This document shows positions 24,435 through 33,372 of a stretch of DNA of 64,000 nt, one piece after another. The position numbers and the translations under genes are program-made. Where the stretch lies: NCBI GenBank assembly GCA_024206195.1, contig JAAGZO010000437.1, forward strand, positions 1 through 64,000. Direction: 5' to 3'. The stretch comes from a bacterium. Lineage in GTDB: Archaea; Nanoarchaeota; Nanoarchaeia; Woesearchaeales; UBA10216. Each line of letters opens with the position of its first letter. Position 1 is the stretch's first letter. Below the pieces are notes generated by a model. The model saw only the letters and a list, made by a program, of their open reading frames with translations, had not been told where the DNA came from and searched no databases.

Positions 24435-24918
24435 TCTTCAAAAATTCCTCAAATATCTTTTTGCCCAGAGGTACAAACTCTTCTTTTTCAAACAGTTGCT
24501 TAAGCTCATCAGGTCTGACAAATCTTGCTTCAGATACCTCGTCACCAGCTTTGATTTCTCCGTCGTGAACACACAAGTAAACATGATAGTTTCTTTTTAT
24601 TTCTCCATGCGTGAATTGGCCTGAAAAAAGAAAATTCAGTTCAGCATTCTTGATTCCAACTTCCTCTTCAAGTCCCCTTGTTGCAGCGCTTTCAAAATCT
24701 TCGCCAGAATTAAGGGTTTCACCAACCCCTATATCATACAACCCAGGGTACTTGCTTTTTGTATCTGCTCTTTTTTGTATCAACATATTTTCTTCTTTGT
24801 TAAAGACAAGTATTCTGCTGACCCTTCTTCTCAGGTCTTTTCTGTCTGCTTCTTCTCTCGTTGCCTTCCCTACAACCTTATCTTCTTCATCCACAATGTC
24901 TACGAATTCTTCAGTCAT
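24427..24918 (-). CDS. Nudix hydrolase (YfcD/IDI-like)
   Basis: A 163-residue Nudix-fold protein. The Nudix box is GETLNSGEDFESAATRGLEEEVGI-like, keeping the REUxEE metal-binding Glu pair, but with the usual Arg-Glu as Arg-Gly and one Gly of the loop as Glu. The start EEFVDIVDEEDKVVGKATREEADR and LIQKRADTKSKYPGLYD resemble YfcD and isopentenyl-diphosphate isomerase relatives. It hydrolyses or isomerises an unknown diphosphate. It sits between gdpD and carB in overlapping frames, so it is expressed with carbamoyl-phosphate synthase; a nucleotide-cleaning role is a guess. Confidence 0.8.
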   Translation of the reverse strand: MTEEFVDIVDEEDKVVGKATREEADRKDLRRRVSRILVFNKEENMLIQKRADTKSKYPGLYDIGVGETLNSGEDFESAATRGLEEEVGIKNAELNFLFSGQFTHGEIKRNYHVYLCVHDGEIKAGDEVSEARFVRPDELKQLFEKEEFVPLGKKIFEEFLKNG

Positions 24919-25591
24919 TCTTTACAACCTTTACAAGCAAGTCCGGAAGATTGCTTCCTATTCCGTCAACACCAAGGTCAATCATTCTTCTGATGTCCTC
25001 TTCTGTATCACAGTTCCATACAAAGACCTGCTTGTTTCCTGCATGGCACTTTTCTACAAATTCTTTTTCAATGAACTTGAAATTAACAGTGAGCTCATCT
25101 GCTCCTGCATCATCTGCTACACTTACAGGATTCACAGGCGCTCCAACAAGCAGCACACCGGTGTATATGCTGTTGTTAAGCCCCTTGACCTTTTTTACAC
25201 GGTCATGATGGAACGATACGCACCTGGCTTTTTCGAGATTATTCTTCTTGATTGCATTGAAAACAGGCTCTTCAGTATTTTCACCTTTAAGTTCTATTAT
25301 AATCCCTACTTTGTCTTTTGCAACATCAATCGCTTCCTGCAGTGTTGGTATTTTCTCTCCTTTGCCTGCATCAAGCTTCTTCAGCTCTTCAAGCGTCATT
25401 TCTCCAACTTTTCCAGTTCCATCTGTGGTTCTGTCAACTGTGTTATCATGCATTACAATAATTTCACCATCTTTTGAAAGGTGAACATCAAGCTCAATAA
25501 AGTCTACTCCGATCTCTATCGCTTTCCTGAATCCCAGTAAGGTATTCTCCGGTTCCAGTCCTGCTGCTCCTCTGTGACCTACTGTTATCAT
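24911..25591 (-). CDS. Glycerophosphodiester phosphodiesterase (GDPD family)
   Basis: A 226-residue TIM-barrel phosphodiesterase. The catalytic HRG and E are seen in GHRGAAGLEPENTLLGF, the metal ligands in ELDVHLSKDGEIIVMHDNTVDRTT, and LKGE follows. It has no signal peptide, so it is cytosolic. It normally splits glycerophosphodiesters to glycerol phosphate and an alcohol. Its place between carA and the nudix gene, with overlaps on both sides, is odd for lipid turnover. It may act on archaeal lipid head groups or be carried for co-expression only. Confidence 0.9.
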   Translation of the reverse strand: MITVGHRGAAGLEPENTLLGFRKAIEIGVDFIELDVHLSKDGEIIVMHDNTVDRTTDGTGKVGEMTLEELKKLDAGKGEKIPTLQEAIDVAKDKVGIIIELKGENTEEPVFNAIKKNNLEKARCVSFHHDRVKKVKGLNNSIYTGVLLVGAPVNPVSVADDAGADELTVNFKFIEKEFVEKCHAGNKQVFVWNCDTEEDIRRMIDLGVDGIGSNLPDLLVKVVKND

Positions 25592-26646
25592 TTGAGCACC
25601 TCTAAGAAGCGGTCAAATAAGAAGTCTGTATCTACAGGTCCGCATCGTGCTTCTGGATGGAATTGAACACTCATGAATGGCTTTGTTTTGTGCTTTATTC
25701 CCTCGTTTGTCTTGTCATTTGCATTTACAAACCATTCTTCCCAGTCATCTGGCAGTGTCTTTGTGTCAACTGCAAACCCGTGGTTCTGGCTTGTTATGTA
25801 GCATCTCTTTGTTCCCTTTTCAGCGCACGGCTGATTCTGACTTCTGTGACCATACTTTAGCTTATAGGTATCCGCGCCTGCTGCTAAAGCAAGTATCTGA
25901 TTCCCTAAGCAGATTCCCATTGTCGGTATTCCTTTCTCCATTGCCTTTTTTACATTCTCAATAGTTTCCTTGCACATCTTTGGATCGCCAGGCCCGTTTG
26001 ATAAGAATAATCCGTCAAATTTCTCCTTAGAAAAATCATAGTCCCATGGAACTCTTATTACGCAAGCGCCTCTTTTGATAAGGCACCTTATTATGTTGTG
26101 TTTTGCTCCACAATCAACAAGAACAATCCTTTTTTTTCCATTTTCGTTGTAAACCGTCTTTTCTTTGCATGATACATCTGCAACAAGATTCCTTAAATTT
26201 GGATCCTCTATCTCAACATCCTCTTGATTTACAATCTTTCCAAGCATAACACCCTGCTCCCTTAGCTTCTTTGTCAGCGCTCTTGTATCAACACCGCATA
26301 ATGCAGGTATATTGTGCTTCACAAGCCAGTCTGCGAGGCTCTCTTTTGCGCTCCAGTGGCTGAACTTCTCAGAATAATCAGATATGATAAGCCCAGAGAT
26401 TTGTATCTGCTCAGATTCAAACCATTTCAGCAGATTGTCTTCCATCTCCTCAGGAGGAACTCCGTAGTTCCCTATCAAAGGAAAGGTTAGAACAAGAATC
26501 TGGCCTTTGTAAGAAGGATCTGTGAACGTTTCAGGATAGCCCATCATGCCTGTATTAAAAACTACTTCTCCTGAAACAGAACGTTTTGCACCAAATGAAT
26601 ATCCGTAGAAAGAAGAACCATCGTTTAATTTGAGCGTACTTTTCAT
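25588..26646 (-). CDS. carA: Carbamoyl-phosphate synthase small (glutaminase) subunit CarA
   Basis: Releases ammonia from glutamine for CarB. The 352-residue protein has the N-terminal CarA domain (LKLNDGSSFYGYSFG, NTGMMGYPETFTDPSY) and a class I glutaminase with the nucleophile Cys in MGICLGNQILALA and the His/Glu pair in VQFHPEA. It is the first gene of its operon, with a TATA box about 30 nt upstream, and overlaps gdpD by ATGA. Two unrelated genes separate it from carB. Confidence 0.96.
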   Translation of the reverse strand: MKSTLKLNDGSSFYGYSFGAKRSVSGEVVFNTGMMGYPETFTDPSYKGQILVLTFPLIGNYGVPPEEMEDNLLKWFESEQIQISGLIISDYSEKFSHWSAKESLADWLVKHNIPALCGVDTRALTKKLREQGVMLGKIVNQEDVEIEDPNLRNLVADVSCKEKTVYNENGKKRIVLVDCGAKHNIIRCLIKRGACVIRVPWDYDFSKEKFDGLFLSNGPGDPKMCKETIENVKKAMEKGIPTMGICLGNQILALAAGADTYKLKYGHRSQNQPCAEKGTKRCYITSQNHGFAVDTKTLPDDWEEWFVNANDKTNEGIKHKTKPFMSVQFHPEARCGPVDTDFLFDRFLEVLK

Positions 26647-26674
26647 CTCAAAAAAAATTAGTAGTCTAGCGTTG

Positions 26675-26686
26675 TTTATAAATTTT
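26675..26686 (-). promoter_or_regulatory. TATA box of the carA operon
   Basis: AATTTATAAA on the minus strand, predicting a start near 26652 and a leader of only about 6 nt. It lies in the 44-nt gap after pyrB begins on the same strand, so carA and pyrB are separate units. Confidence 0.6.
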
Positions 26687-26690
26687 GTTA

Positions 26691-27620
26691 TTATTTAATC
26701 TTCCCTAGAACTAGTCCGAGCAGTGCCATTCTTACTGGCACTCCATAATGTGCTTGATCAAGATAAACACTCTGTTCAGTATCATCGAGCTCTGGTTTTA
26801 TTTCATCCACTCTTGGCAGCGGATGCATTATCCTTACATCAGGATTTGCATTGTCCAGGAATGATTTGTCAAGAATATAAACCCCTTTCACCTTCTCATA
26901 ATCTGCTTTGCTTGGGAATCTTTCTTTTTGTATCCTTGTAACATATAGAATATCAAGTTCCTTGCTTACTTTACTCAAATCACGTTCCTCAACATACTCT
27001 ACGCCTCTTTCTTTCAGCTCATCAAGGTCTTTCTGAGGCATCTTCAGTGCGTCAGGAGCAATAAAATACATCTTTGCACCAAAATGCGACATTGCATATG
27101 CCAATGAGTGCACTGTCCTGCCATATTTTAGATCACCGAGAAAGCCGATATTAAGCCCTTCAAGCTTTCCTTTTGATTTTTTTATTGTGAATAGGTCAAG
27201 CATGGTCTGTGTTGGGTGCTCATTAGCTCCATCACCACCATTAATAATAGGAATATGAACAGCATCAGCAGCTATCTTTGCACTGCCCTCTTCAGGATGC
27301 CTCATAACTATAACATCACAGAAACCCTCGATAACCTTCATGGTATCATTAAGTGTCTCTCCCTTTGCAGTTGAAGTAGTGCCTACTTCTGAAAAGCCTA
27401 TTACATCTCCACCCATTCTGTGGATTGCAGATTCAAAACTCAGTCTAGTCCTTGTAGAAGGCTCAAAGAAGAGTGTAGCAACAATCTTTCTTTTCAAAAG
27501 CTCAGAATACTTATCCCTATCTTTGTGGATTTTTTCAGCTACAGAAACTACATGCTCTAGCTCCTCTTTTGTAAAAGCTCTTATTGAGACAACGTCTCTG
27601 TTTTTGAATTCCATCCCCAT
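26691..27620 (-). CDS. pyrB: Aspartate carbamoyltransferase catalytic chain PyrB
   Basis: Condenses carbamoyl phosphate with aspartate. The 309-residue protein carries the carbamoyl-phosphate motif FEPSTRTRLSFE, HPTQTMLDL, and the aspartate-loop region VTRIQKERF. No regulatory chain gene (pyrI), common next to archaeal pyrB, is found in the window, so the enzyme may be unregulated or pyrI lies elsewhere. The start could be ATG 27620 or 27614; the TATA box near 27645 predicts a leaderless transcript from either. Confidence 0.96.
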   Translation of the reverse strand: MGMEFKNRDVVSIRAFTKEELEHVVSVAEKIHKDRDKYSELLKRKIVATLFFEPSTRTRLSFESAIHRMGGDVIGFSEVGTTSTAKGETLNDTMKVIEGFCDVIVMRHPEEGSAKIAADAVHIPIINGGDGANEHPTQTMLDLFTIKKSKGKLEGLNIGFLGDLKYGRTVHSLAYAMSHFGAKMYFIAPDALKMPQKDLDELKERGVEYVEERDLSKVSKELDILYVTRIQKERFPSKADYEKVKGVYILDKSFLDNANPDVRIMHPLPRVDEIKPELDDTEQSVYLDQAHYGVPVRMALLGLVLGKIK

Positions 27621-27639
27621 AAAGAAGGACTGCAGTGCA

Positions 27640-27735
27640 TGTATTTAAACTTTTTCATAAAAACCTTGTTTTTATGAACACTCAAAAATCGAAGATTTTT
27701 GTATGTTTTCATAAAACCTTTTATACTCTATAAAA
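27640..27735. promoter_or_regulatory. Divergent pyrB / radical SAM promoters with nested inverted repeats
   Basis: A minus-strand TATA (AGTTTAAATACA near 27640-27651) serves pyrB; a plus-strand TATA-like TTTTATACTCTATAAAAC (about 27718-27735) serves the radical SAM gene. Between them are CATAAAAAC / GTTTTTATG (27656-27676, 3-nt loop) and CAAAAATC / GATTTTTG (27683-27701, 3-nt loop), then another CATAAAAC word. These could be operators or pause hairpins; no regulator can be named. Confidence 0.5.
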
Positions 27736-27749
27736 CTACCCTTTGCAAT

Positions 27750-28739
27750 ATGAAAGAGGCGTTGTATTGGAAAAAAGAGGGAAAATCTGTAAGATGCGAG
27801 CTCTGCCCGCATAACTGTCTGATTAAAGAAGATGGCAAAGGATTCTGTGGTGCAAGAAAGAACATTAAAGGCAAACTCTTTTCATTAGTCTATGCAAACC
27901 CCTCATCACTTGCTGTTGATCCAATAGAAAAAAAGCCATTATATCATTTCCTGCCAAACTCAAAATCATTCTCAATAGGCACTTTCGGATGCAATCTATT
28001 ATGTCTGCACTGCCAGAACTACGAGATATCAAGAGAAGATCCTGAAAAGCACTCTGCAGATGTATCCCCTGCAAGAATAGTTGAATTAGCAATTAATGAA
28101 GGGTGCAAGTCTATATCCTATACATACAATGAGCCAACAATATTTTTTGAGTACATGATTGATACTGCAAAGCTGGCAAAGAGAGCAGGATTAAAAAACA
28201 TAATTGTAAGCAATGGATACATAAACCAGAAACCTTTGAAAGAACTCCTTAAGCATATTGATGGAGCAAATATAGACCTGAAATCATTCAACAATGATTT
28301 CTACAAAAAGATTTGCTCTGCAGAACTTGACCCTGTTTTAGAAACACTAAAAACACTGAATGAATCAAAGGTTTGGTTTGAAATAACCAATCTTATAATA
28401 CCCACAAAGAACGATAACATAGATGAAATAAAAGAAATGTGCAGCTGGATTAAAACAAATCTTGGAACAGAGCATCCCTTGCATTTCTCTGCATTCTTCC
28501 CAACACACAAACTTAGAAATGTTCCGCCAACAACAGAGCAGATTCTCCACAAAGCAAGAGATGCAGCTTTGGATAGTGGATTAAAGCATGTATATATTGG
28601 CAATGTAAGAACAGATACAAACACTATGTGCCCAAAATGCAAGAAAGTAGTGATTGAAAGAGCGTATTTCACAGCGCATTCAAAACTCAAGAATGGAAAA
28701 TGCCCAAATTGCAAAGAAAAAATAGCCGGTGTATTCTAA
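27750..28739 (+). CDS. AmmeMemoRadiSam-system radical SAM enzyme
   Basis: A 329-residue radical SAM protein (COG1180/TIGR04337-like). An N-terminal Cys motif CELCPHNC and GFCGARKN precede the radical SAM cluster CNLLCLHCQNYEIS. The C-terminal end is a zinc-ribbon-like pair, CPKCKKVV and CPNCKEKI. The members usually associated with it (AmmeMemoRadiSam proteins A and B) are not in this window. The substrate is unknown. I start at ATG 27750, where the TATA box places the transcript start; the frame continuing upstream to 27699 is outside the promoter. Its 3' end overlaps the convergent cupin gene by 3 nt. Confidence 0.85.
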   Translation: MKEALYWKKEGKSVRCELCPHNCLIKEDGKGFCGARKNIKGKLFSLVYANPSSLAVDPIEKKPLYHFLPNSKSFSIGTFGCNLLCLHCQNYEISREDPEKHSADVSPARIVELAINEGCKSISYTYNEPTIFFEYMIDTAKLAKRAGLKNIIVSNGYINQKPLKELLKHIDGANIDLKSFNNDFYKKICSAELDPVLETLKTLNESKVWFEITNLIIPTKNDNIDEIKEMCSWIKTNLGTEHPLHFSAFFPTHKLRNVPPTTEQILHKARDAALDSGLKHVYIGNVRTDTNTMCPKCKKVVIERAYFTAHSKLKNGKCPNCKEKIAGVF

Positions 28740-29077
28740 ACCCGCTTATACTTGTCTTCTAATCTGACAATATCGTTTTCATCGAACTCGCCAAAAGAAA
28801 TCTCCATTATCTTTACAGAAGAACCCTCTGTTCTGATTCTGTGTTTGGTTTCAACAGGAATAACAAACTCATCTCCTTCTTTTGCTTTGTGATCTTCTTC
28901 GCCAATCACAATGATGCCTTCTCCAGCAACAACTCTCCAGAATTCTTCTCTGTGATGGTGGTACTGCAGGCTTAGTTCCTGGTTTGCATCAACACTTAGT
29001 ATCTTAACCGTGCACTTTTGATTCAGACAGAACTGCTCAAACTTGCCCCAGGGTCGCTTTTCGGTGTATTTTTCCAT
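28736..29077 (-). CDS. Cupin protein of the mannose-6-phosphate isomerase type II / ManC C-terminal family
   Basis: A 113-residue single cupin: RPWGKFEQF, the metal-binding SLQYHHHREEFWRVVAGEG and the second motif PVETKHRI. This is the domain usually fused at the C-terminus of mannose-1-phosphate guanylyltransferase and is thought to isomerise mannose-6-phosphate and fructose-6-phosphate. A stand-alone copy could feed the GDP-mannose used by the gmd-like gene at 50468. A TATA box ends about 20 nt before the ATG, so the transcript is probably leaderless. Confidence 0.85.
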   Translation of the reverse strand: MEKYTEKRPWGKFEQFCLNQKCTVKILSVDANQELSLQYHHHREEFWRVVAGEGIIVIGEEDHKAKEGDEFVIPVETKHRIRTEGSSVKIMEISFGEFDENDIVRLEDKYKRV

Positions 29078-29096
29078 GTTAAATACTAGAATATGG

Positions 29097-29160
29097 CGAA
29101 TTTATAAATTTTGCTCTAATACTGGGATTTCACTAGGGCAAACAAAAATTTTTTAAACCT
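29097..29160. promoter_or_regulatory. Divergent promoters of the cupin gene and the 29181 gene
   Basis: AATTTATAAATT (29099-29110) reads as a TATA box for the minus-strand cupin. TTTTTTAAACC near 29149-29159 is a plausible TATA box for the gene starting at 29181. Both spacings suit leaderless transcripts. Confidence 0.5.
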
Positions 29161-29180
29161 GCTATATCTTCAAGATTACC

Positions 29181-29768
29181 ATGGATATCAAAGATAGAGT
29201 TTCAGACGGAGCATTTTTTTGTAGTATGGTGCTGGAAGTAATTGGATCACCAGCAGAATATGTAGATACCACTCTTACAGATGTAATCAAGCAGCTCAAA
29301 GAGGCAGAGGGTGTAGAAATCACCAAGGAGACATTCAACAAAGCAGAAAAGCAGGACAAACACTTCACAGCCTTTGTAGAGCTGGAGATACTATTTAAGG
29401 ATGTTTCAACTATGCTGGGCATATGCTTTGACTACATGCCTTCTTCAATAGAGATTATAGAGCCAGAGGACCTACATACAAAATCAAAGAATTTGACAGA
29501 CTGGATGAATGATCTGCTTGAAAAGCTTCATACAGTTGACATGCGCCTTAAAAACGCAAATGCATCAGGCATTGTTCTTGAGAAGAACGCAGATGCTTTG
29601 CTAATGAACATACTTCGTTTGCTTCTCAAAGATGGTGCAAAGACACCATCAGAACTCACACCAGACATTGGCGTGGCTGAAAAGCAGCTTATTCCGTTCC
29701 TTGAAAGATTCACCAAAATGGGTATAATGGAAAAAGATGGTGAAAAATATTCTATGAAAAATGGTTGA
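29181..29768 (+). CDS. Uncharacterised protein with C-terminal winged-helix-like region
   Basis: A 195-residue soluble protein I do not recognise. Residues about 1-90 mix helices and strands (VELEILFKDVSTMLGICFDYMPSSIEII). Residues about 95-140 are helical. Residues about 140-190 (ALLMNILRLLLKDGAKTPSELTPDIGVAEKQLIPFLERFTKMGIMEKDGEKY) look like a winged helix. It overlaps scpB by 8 nt and sits where scpA often lies, but does not look like ScpA. A role with the chromosome-organising complex, perhaps as a kleisin substitute or a regulator, is inference from position only. Confidence 0.65.
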   Translation: MDIKDRVSDGAFFCSMVLEVIGSPAEYVDTTLTDVIKQLKEAEGVEITKETFNKAEKQDKHFTAFVELEILFKDVSTMLGICFDYMPSSIEIIEPEDLHTKSKNLTDWMNDLLEKLHTVDMRLKNANASGIVLEKNADALLMNILRLLLKDGAKTPSELTPDIGVAEKQLIPFLERFTKMGIMEKDGEKYSMKNG

Positions 29769-30735
29769 GGAAAAAAGCAAGGAACTTGAAGCATTATTGT
29801 TTTCTTCAGGCAGAGCAATGCCTACTGAGGAACTCTCAAGACTGTGTAAGATGCAGGTTGAGGATGTAAACAGCGCACTTTCAGTTCTAAGGGATGAGTA
29901 TGAAGCAAAGGCTTCTCCAATTATCCTGCTCAATGAGGGAACTGCATGGAAACTAACTGTTAGAGAGCGTTATCTTAATCTTGTTCAGAAAATAGTTGTT
30001 GAAACAGAGCTTCCAAAATCAGTAATAGAAACACTATCTGTTATTGCATGGAAAGCGCCTGTTCTGCAGGCAGACATCATACGAATAAGAACAAACAAAG
30101 CTTATGATTACATAAAGCAGCTCGAAGAGCAGGGTTTTATCTCAAGGCAGAAGCATGGAAGAACTCAGTTAATCAAGCTTGCTCAGAAATTCTTTGAATA
30201 TTTTGATCTTAGAGGGAAAGAGAACCTGCAAGATATGTTCAAAGAGACTCAAGAGACATCGCAAGAAACTCTTCAGCAGCAAAAAGCAGACATGATAAAG
30301 AAAGCAGAGGACGAAAGGGCTAAGATGCTGAAAGAAGCAGAGACTACGCCAATAGAAGGTCAGGCACAAAGAAGACTGGAGATCGATGAGATAAGGAAAA
30401 AGGAACTTGAAGAGCAGAGACAGGAAGCACAAAAAGCTTTGGAGCAACCAGCAGAAGAAGCTGAAGAAGAGCCAGCAGAAACAAAAGAAGCAGCAGAAGA
30501 AACTCCTGTAGAACCAGCAGAACCTGCACCAGAACCTGAACCTGAGGAAGCAGCAGAAGAGCCTGCACCAGTTGAACCACTAGAACCTGAAGAACCTGTG
30601 CCAGTTGAACCTGCAGAGCCTGAAGTAGAACCTCCTGAACCAGCACCAGAGCCAGAACCTGAACCAGAGGAACCAAAAGAGCCAGAGCAAGCTCCTGAAG
30701 AACCCGAGGAAGAACGAAAAAATGCTTCTTCTTAG
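29761..30735 (+). CDS. scpB: ScpB-like segregation/condensation protein with long Pro-Glu tail
   Basis: ScpB binds the ScpA kleisin of the SMC condensin through tandem winged helices. Residues 1-160 fit ScpB: KELEALLFSSGRAMPTEELSRL, LVQKIVVETELPKSVIETLSVIAWKAPVLQADIIRIR, and QGFISRQKHGRTQLIKLAQKFFEYF. Residues about 165-230 are a charged helix. Residues about 230-324 are a very acidic Pro/Glu/Ala repeat (EPAEP, PEPEP units), not a normal ScpB feature. The tail could be a flexible spacer or a DNA-mimic acidic region. No smc gene is visible here. The last codons overlap a small zinc-ribbon gene. Confidence 0.85.
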   Translation: MVEEKSKELEALLFSSGRAMPTEELSRLCKMQVEDVNSALSVLRDEYEAKASPIILLNEGTAWKLTVRERYLNLVQKIVVETELPKSVIETLSVIAWKAPVLQADIIRIRTNKAYDYIKQLEEQGFISRQKHGRTQLIKLAQKFFEYFDLRGKENLQDMFKETQETSQETLQQQKADMIKKAEDERAKMLKEAETTPIEGQAQRRLEIDEIRKKELEEQRQEAQKALEQPAEEAEEEPAETKEAAEETPVEPAEPAPEPEPEEAAEEPAPVEPLEPEEPVPVEPAEPEVEPPEPAPEPEPEPEEPKEPEQAPEEPEEERKNASS

Positions 30736-30868
30736 ATGCCCTAAGTGCCATCATCAGATGAAATATCAGCCTGCAGATCCTATTCTAACCAATAAAATCA
30801 AGCGCTGCGTATACTGTGGAAGAAGCTTTAAGGTCACTGAAAACATCATCAAAACCAAAACTATTTAA
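30722..30868 (+). CDS. 48-residue zinc-ribbon protein downstream of scpB
   Basis: A short frame starting MLLLRCPKCHHQMKYQPADP with a second pair CVYCGRSF. Two CxxC knuckles 19 residues apart are the pattern of a zinc ribbon. It starts 14 nt before the scpB stop in another frame, so translation is coupled. Function unknown; DNA, RNA or protein binding is possible. Confidence 0.65.
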   Translation: MLLLRCPKCHHQMKYQPADPILTNKIKRCVYCGRSFKVTENIIKTKTI

Positions 30869-30872
30869 AGAC
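30861..30872 (+). promoter_or_regulatory. Possible TATA box of gyrA
   Basis: CTATTTAAAGAC lies about 33 nt before the gyrA ATG and overlaps the end of the zinc-ribbon gene, predicting a leader under 10 nt. Read-through from scpB is also possible. Confidence 0.4.
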
Positions 30873-30899
30873 TTATTCTTTCTCATTTATAGACGATAA

Positions 30900-33335
30900 A
30901 TGAGTGAAACAGTAGACGAAAAACAGGAGCGAATTCTACCTCGAGGAATTGAGGATGAGATGAAAGAGTCTTATCTAGACTATGCTATGTCAGTTCTTGT
31001 TTCCAGAGCTTTGCCAGATGCCCGTGACGGCCTAAAGCCGGTTCACAGAAGGGTTCTTTACACAATGCATCAGCTGGGTTTGCTTCATAACAAGCCGTTC
31101 AGGAAGTCAGCAACAATTGTTGGTAACTGTATGGCGCGCTGGCACCCACACGGCGATGCATCTATTTACGATACTTTAGTCAGAATGGCTCAGGACTTCT
31201 CTTTGAGATTCCCGCTTGTAAAAGGCCAGGGAAACTTCGGAAGCGTAGACGGGGATTCAGCAGCAGCGATGAGATACACCGAAGCGAAGCTAGCAAAGAT
31301 TGCAGAGGAACTCCTGAAAAACATAGAAAAGAACACTGTTGATTTTGCTCCAAACTTTGACGGCAGTGCAAAAGAGCCAACAGTTCTTCCATCAATGTTC
31401 CCTAATCTTCTTGTTAACGGCAGCTCAGGAATTGCTGTTGGAATGGCAACAAACATTCCTCCACACAATTTCGGAGAGGTTGTTAATGCAACAATTGCCC
31501 AGATTGATAATCCTGAGATAGATATCAACGAGCTAATGCAGCACATTAAAGGTCCTGATTTCCCGACAGGAGCTCAGATCCTTGGCACAGAGGGAATAAA
31601 GAATGCATACAGGACAGGCCGGGGTATTGTGAGAGTGCGAGCAAAGACATTCTTTGAGGAATACAAGGGCCATAACAGAATCATTGTTTCAGAGATTCCT
31701 TTCCAGGTAAACAAGGCCACGATGATTGAGGAGATTGCAGATTTAGTGAGATTAAAGAAAATCATTGGAATTGCTGATCTGCGTGATGAATCAGACAGAG
31801 AAGGAATAAGGGTTGTTATTGATCTGAAAAAGGATGCAAATAAGGATGTTGTTCTTAATCAGCTGCTAAAGCACAGCAAGCTGCAATCAACATTTGGCAT
31901 AAACATAATTGCTCTTGTAAATAATCAGCCAAGGACACTAAACCTTAAGCAGATCATAGTATGCTTTATTGATCACAGAAAGAATGTTGTAACCAGGAGA
32001 ACACAGTTTGAACTGGAAAAAGCAACAGAGCGCGCTCACATTCTAGAGGGCCTGATAACTGCACTGAATAACATTGATGAAGTGATTGATGGAATAAAGA
32101 AGTCAAGAGAGGTAGCAGAAGCTAAGAAGTTCCTTATGGATAAATTCAGCCTAACAGAAAAACAGGCTGTTGCAATCCTTGAAATGAGACTTCAGAAGCT
32201 TGCTTCATTAGAACAGGAAAAAATAAAGACAGAGCACACAGAGTTGCTGGAACTAATCAAAGAGCTCAAGGAAATTTTAGCATCCGAGAAAAGGATACTG
32301 GAAATAATCAAGCAGGAGCTTGTAGAACTCAAAGAGAAATATTCTGATGGAAGGAGAACAGAGATTTCAGCTGCTGTTGAAGAGGTAATTAATGTAGAAG
32401 ACCTCATCAAGCCAGAAGACATGGTTGTTACTATCTCGCATGCAGGCTACATCAAGAGGACTCCTGTAGCAACATACAGGCAGCAGCATCGTGGCGGAAA
32501 AGGCGTTATCGCTGCAACAACAAGAGAAGAGGACTTTGTTGAGCACCTCTTTATTGCAAACACGCATTCATACATACTATTTTTTACAGATCAGGGTGTT
32601 GTGCACTGGTTAAAGGTTCATCAGATTCCTGAAGCAGGAAGACAGGCATCAGGAAGGCCAATAGTAAACCTTCTGCAGCTTGAAAAGGAAACAATCAATG
32701 CATTTGTTCCTGTAAAGAAATTCGATGAAGAGCACAATCTGATAATGGCCACAAAGAAGGGCACAGTAAAGAAGACAAACCTAATGCAGTACTCAAGGCC
32801 AAGACGCGGTGGTATAATCGCAATAACGCTTGAAGAAGATGATCGCTTGATTGGTGTTGGCTTGACAGACAACACAAAGCAGATCATTCTTGCAACAAGA
32901 AACGGACTTGCTGTTCGCTTCAAAGAACAGGATGTTAGGCCAACCGGTCGTTCTGCAATGGGCGTTAGAGGAATAAGGCTAAGAGAGGATGATGAAGTAA
33001 TTGGCATGGTTGTTGTTGAGCCAAAAAAGACCCTGCTTACAGTAACAGCAAAGGGTTATGGAAAAAGAACACCAGTAGAAGACTACAGACTGATTAACCG
33101 TGGCGGATCAGGTGTTATAAACATCAAGATAACTGATAAGAACGGAAAAGCAGTTTCAATAAAGCCTGTCACAGATGACACTGGCATGATATTCATAAGC
33201 AAGCAGGGCATAATCATAAGAATGGCTGCAAAAGACATCTCAACAATAGGAAGAAACACCCAGGGTGTCAGAATAATGCGCCTCGGAGATGGAGATATCT
33301 TAGTAGCAGCAGCCCGCGTTATAAAAAATGATTAG
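30900..33335 (+). CDS. gyrA: DNA gyrase subunit A
   Basis: An 811-residue type IIA topoisomerase breakage-reunion subunit. The catalytic tyrosine is Tyr126 in [10 protein letters not shown], after the helix [18 protein letters not shown]. The C-terminal beta-pinwheel DNA-wrapping domain has repeated blades and a GyrA-box variant QHRGGKG near residue 528 (usual QRRGGKG). This supports gyrase, with negative supercoiling activity, over topoisomerase IV. At the position of E. coli Ser83 it has Ala87. gyrB is not adjacent. The gene is of bacterial type, as is usual for gyrases in archaea. Confidence 0.95.
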   Translation: MSETVDEKQERILPRGIEDEMKESYLDYAMSVLVSRALPDARDGLKPVHRRVLYTMHQLGLLHNKPFRKSATIVGNCMARWHPHGDASIYDTLVRMAQDFSLRFPLVKGQGNFGSVDGDSAAAMRYTEAKLAKIAEELLKNIEKNTVDFAPNFDGSAKEPTVLPSMFPNLLVNGSSGIAVGMATNIPPHNFGEVVNATIAQIDNPEIDINELMQHIKGPDFPTGAQILGTEGIKNAYRTGRGIVRVRAKTFFEEYKGHNRIIVSEIPFQVNKATMIEEIADLVRLKKIIGIADLRDESDREGIRVVIDLKKDANKDVVLNQLLKHSKLQSTFGINIIALVNNQPRTLNLKQIIVCFIDHRKNVVTRRTQFELEKATERAHILEGLITALNNIDEVIDGIKKSREVAEAKKFLMDKFSLTEKQAVAILEMRLQKLASLEQEKIKTEHTELLELIKELKEILASEKRILEIIKQELVELKEKYSDGRRTEISAAVEEVINVEDLIKPEDMVVTISHAGYIKRTPVATYRQQHRGGKGVIAATTREEDFVEHLFIANTHSYILFFTDQGVVHWLKVHQIPEAGRQASGRPIVNLLQLEKETINAFVPVKKFDEEHNLIMATKKGTVKKTNLMQYSRPRRGGIIAITLEEDDRLIGVGLTDNTKQIILATRNGLAVRFKEQDVRPTGRSAMGVRGIRLREDDEVIGMVVVEPKKTLLTVTAKGYGKRTPVEDYRLINRGGSGVINIKITDKNGKAVSIKPVTDDTGMIFISKQGIIIRMAAKDISTIGRNTQGVRIMRLGDGDILVAAARVIKND

Positions 33336-33372
33336 CAAAGCTTTTTAACATGTTTCTTATTCACAATTTTCT

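Noticed and set aside
29181..29768. ScpA kleisin
   Set aside because: The position before scpB fits, but the sequence lacks the N- and C-terminal ScpA patterns I would expect; left as unknown.
30344..30754. 136-residue Leu/Val-rich frame on the minus strand under scpB
   Set aside because: It is the antisense of the Pro-Glu repeat tail of ScpB; low-complexity antisense frames stay open by composition and it has no start signal.
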